Positions 14,763 to 16,231 of a stretch of 16,231 nucleotides of DNA are shown one piece after another (positions within the stretch are counted from its first letter, which is position 1; each line of letters starts with the position of its first letter). A program made the translations under genes and the position numbers. Below the pieces are notes generated by a model. That model saw nothing but the letters and a program-made list of their open reading frames with translations, made no database searches and was not told the DNA's origin. The stretch spans positions 1-16,231 of the forward strand of contig CAKRKO010000063.1 in NCBI GenBank assembly GCA_934358495.1, given 5' to 3'. Source of the DNA: an uncultured Eubacterium sp. GTDB taxonomy: Bacteria > Bacillota > Clostridia > Lachnospirales > Lachnospiraceae.

Positions 14763-15902
14763 ATGGAAAAATCAAAAGTTTATTTTACATCCTTTAAGAC
14801 AAGTTTTACCGAAAATCTGATGCAGAAGCTGGCGCGTCTGGTCAAGACCGCAGGCATCGAGACTATCGATTTTCAGGATCATTATGCAGCGATTAAAATT
14901 CATTTTGGCGAGTACGGAAATCTGGCATTTCTTCGCCCGAATTATGCGAAAGTCATTGCAGATATCGTAAAGGAGCAGGGTGGAAAAGCCTTCCTGACAG
15001 ACTGCAATACATTATATGTCGGAAGCCGTAAAAATGCGGTGGATCATCTGGAGACAGCTTACATGAACGGATTTACTCCATATGCAACCGGATGTCCGGT
15101 CATTATCGCAGACGGACTGAAAGGTACGGATGAGGTACTGGTTCCGGTGGATGGTGAATATGTCAAAGAAGCAAAAATCGGTCGTGCACTGATGGATGCA
15201 GATATTCTGATCTCACTGACCCATTTCAAAGGACATGAGGCAACCGGTTTTGGAGGTGCCATCAAAAATATCGGTATGGGCGGCGGCTCACGTGCAGGTA
15301 AGATGGAACAGCACAGTGCCGGAAAGCCATATGTACGGCAGAGAGTCTGCGTTGGATGTGGTATGTGTACAAGAGTGTGTGCCCATGATGCAATTACTAT
15401 TGAAGAACACAAGGCACAGATCGACCATGATAAATGTGTGGGCTGTGGAAGATGTGTCGGTGTCTGTCCGAAGGATGCAGTGACACCGGAATATTCCGAA
15501 TCAAATGATATCTTAAATTGCAAAATGGCAGAGTATACACTGGCTATCTGCAAAGATCGTCCATGTTTTCATATTTCACTGATCTGTGATGTGTCACCAA
15601 ACTGTGACTGTCATTCAGAAAATGACCGTCCGATCATTCCGAACGTTGGAATGTTAGCTTCTTTTGATCCGGTAGCACTGGATATGGCATGTGCCGATCT
15701 GTGTAATCAGCAGCCGGTACTTTCAAATAGTGTGTTGGCAGAAAATATGGAGCAGCACAAGCATGAACATGGGGACTGTAATTGTGAACATGGACATGAT
15801 CATTTTTATTACAATCATCCGGATACCAACTGGAGAAGCTGCATCGAGCATGCAGTAAAAATCGGACTTGGTACAGATCAGTACGAACTGATCGAGGTAT
15901 AG
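14763..15902 (+). CDS. DUF362 domain protein with two [4Fe-4S] ferredoxin motifs and a His-rich segment
   Basis: A 379-aa cytosolic protein. DUF362 sequence (about 1-185 and 255-325) has AAIKIHFGEYGN, FLTDCNTLYVGSR, the LTHFKGHEATGFGGAIKNIGMGGG stretch and ASFDPVALDMACADL. Inserted between are two ferredoxin motifs: Cys196/199/202/206 and Cys225/228/231/235, each C-x2-C-x2-C-x3-C, predicted to hold two [4Fe-4S] clusters. Near the C-terminus (332-352) is a His-rich stretch, HKHEHGD and CEHGHDH with Cys339 and Cys341, which looks metal-binding. DUF362 proteins are common in anaerobes, and no reaction is established. AAGGAG (14749-14754) is 8 nt before the ATG. It is divergent from the dehydratase/activase operon, also Fe-S rich, so an electron-transfer link is possible but unproven. 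No clear terminator follows. Confidence 0.9.
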   Translation: MEKSKVYFTSFKTSFTENLMQKLARLVKTAGIETIDFQDHYAAIKIHFGEYGNLAFLRPNYAKVIADIVKEQGGKAFLTDCNTLYVGSRKNAVDHLETAYMNGFTPYATGCPVIIADGLKGTDEVLVPVDGEYVKEAKIGRALMDADILISLTHFKGHEATGFGGAIKNIGMGGGSRAGKMEQHSAGKPYVRQRVCVGCGMCTRVCAHDAITIEEHKAQIDHDKCVGCGRCVGVCPKDAVTPEYSESNDILNCKMAEYTLAICKDRPCFHISLICDVSPNCDCHSENDRPIIPNVGMLASFDPVALDMACADLCNQQPVLSNSVLAENMEQHKHEHGDCNCEHGHDHFYYNHPDTNWRSCIEHAVKIGLGTDQYELIEV

Positions 15903-15950
15903 AGATTAGAATCTGAAGAACAGAATGTTTTAACAAGAGTTAGCAAGAAT

Positions 15951-15974
15951 TCTCCTTCCTCTACAGGTGGGAGA
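15951..15974. mobile_element. IS200/IS605-end-like hairpin
   Basis: TCTCC-TT-CCT-CTAC-AGG-TG-GGAGA (15951-15974) is a small interrupted hairpin of the shape seen at the ends of IS605/IS1341-type elements, flanked by AAGAAT on the left and TGAATTGC on the right. It sits just before a tnpB start, so it may mark the left end of that element or be a leftover right end. The exact boundary cannot be fixed without the far end. Confidence 0.45.
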
Positions 15975-16006
15975 TGAATTGCAAAATAAATGCAGAAAGT
16001 ACGTAT

Positions 16007-16042
16007 AGAACGCTTGTTCTGCATAAGGGGATATAGTATAAT
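16007..16042 (+). promoter_or_regulatory. Promoter with overlapping LexA-like box upstream of tnpB
   Basis: TTGTTC (16014-16019) and TATAAT (16037-16042) are spaced by 17 bp. AGAAC-GCTT-GTTCT (16007-16020) overlaps the -35 and fits the Gram-positive LexA core GAAC-N4-GTTC. A wider ATGCAGAA/TTCTGCAT pairing (15990-15997 with 16017-16024) encloses it. The box is a single site found by eye, so its use by LexA is only a suggestion. Confidence 0.55.
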
Positions 16043-16079
16043 ATAATCAGTCGGAACGATGGAAAGCGAGGCTGATCAT

Positions 16080-16231
16080 ATGGAAAAAATAACGCATAAT
16101 ATAGCTTACCGTTTTCGGATATATCCAACCGGAGAACAAGAAATATTGCTTGCAAAAACATTTGGCTGCTGTCGTTTTTTATATAATCAGATGTTGAATG
16201 ATAAGATACGGGAATATGAAGCAACGAAAAA
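16080..16231 (+). CDS. tnpB: IS605-type TnpB (OrfB) RNA-guided nuclease/transposon protein, N-terminal part
   Basis: The open frame runs off the window after about 50 codons. It encodes HNIAYRFRIYPTGEQEIL, then FGCCRFLYNQML, the N-terminal signature of OrfB/TnpB of IS200/IS605 and IS1341 elements (HTH_OrfB_IS605). Full proteins of this family are near 370-430 aa, with a RuvC-like nuclease domain and a zinc ribbon that are not visible here. ATG 16080 has a GAGG about 9 nt upstream; an in-frame ATG at 16059 would add 7 residues. ATCAG (16046-16050) and CTGAT (16072-16076) can pair and would enclose the RBS. No tnpA is seen on the left, so it may be an OrfB-only element. Whether the protein is intact cannot be judged. 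Confidence 0.88.
   Translation, partial: MEKITHNIAYRFRIYPTGEQEILLAKTFGCCRFLYNQMLNDKIREYEATK

Noticed and set aside
15059..15553. Long antisense open frame over the DUF362 gene
   Set aside because: It lies wholly inside a well-supported gene on the other strand and gives no recognisable protein.

Overview
The window looks like a chromosomal piece of an anaerobic, moderately AT-rich Firmicute, most likely a gut Lachnospiraceae (Blautia/Dorea/Coprococcus-like). This is inferred from strong purine-rich ribosome binding sites, the gene families (FUSC, YczE-like, GH2 beta-galactosidase, ECF sigma with zinc-finger anti-sigma, 2-hydroxyacyl-CoA dehydratase with activase, DUF362-ferredoxin), and a TnpB of the type common in that group. 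No rRNA, tRNA or CRISPR array was seen.

Layout. 161-1583 (+): a polyprenyl-phosphate glycosyltransferase and a GtrA flippase-like protein, about one nucleotide apart. A near-perfect promoter directly follows and serves a FUSC-family membrane protein (1674-2735). 2736-3137 is non-coding and holds two hairpin elements. 3138-4793 (-): a YczE-like membrane protein with its own promoter, and an AraC-type regulator. The regulator is divergent from a large beta-galactosidase gene (5007-8051, +), with an inverted-repeat operator candidate between them. 8449-10038 (+): an ECF sigma factor behind an ECF-type promoter (probably autoregulated), its overlapping zinc-finger anti-sigma factor, and a small membrane protein. 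10226-10909 (+): a PnuC-family vitamin/nucleoside transporter preceded by a hairpin plus terminator. 11007-14035 (-): a translationally coupled pair in which one 2-hydroxyacyl-CoA dehydratase-type subunit stands alone and the second is fused to its ATP-dependent activase. 14036-14762 is non-coding and carries two nearly identical, highly structured ~175-bp repeats. 14763-15902 (+): a DUF362/ferredoxin protein with a His-rich tail. 16080-end (+): the start of an IS605-type TnpB behind an IS-end-like hairpin and a promoter overlapped by a LexA-like box.

Two things stand out. (1) A family of hairpin terminators occurs at 3016-3117, 8083-8183 and 10912-10994, with an enlarged relative at 2753-2927. 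They share an inner core (loop GATTRYTA with a fixed one-base bulge) and, in two or three copies, outer flanks, while the long arms between are different in each copy yet self-complementary. In the relative, a 108-bp segment sits exactly inside the conserved loop. (2) The tandem 175-bp repeats at 14240 and 14541 fold into a closed multi-arm junction and could be structured RNAs or non-autonomous mobile elements.
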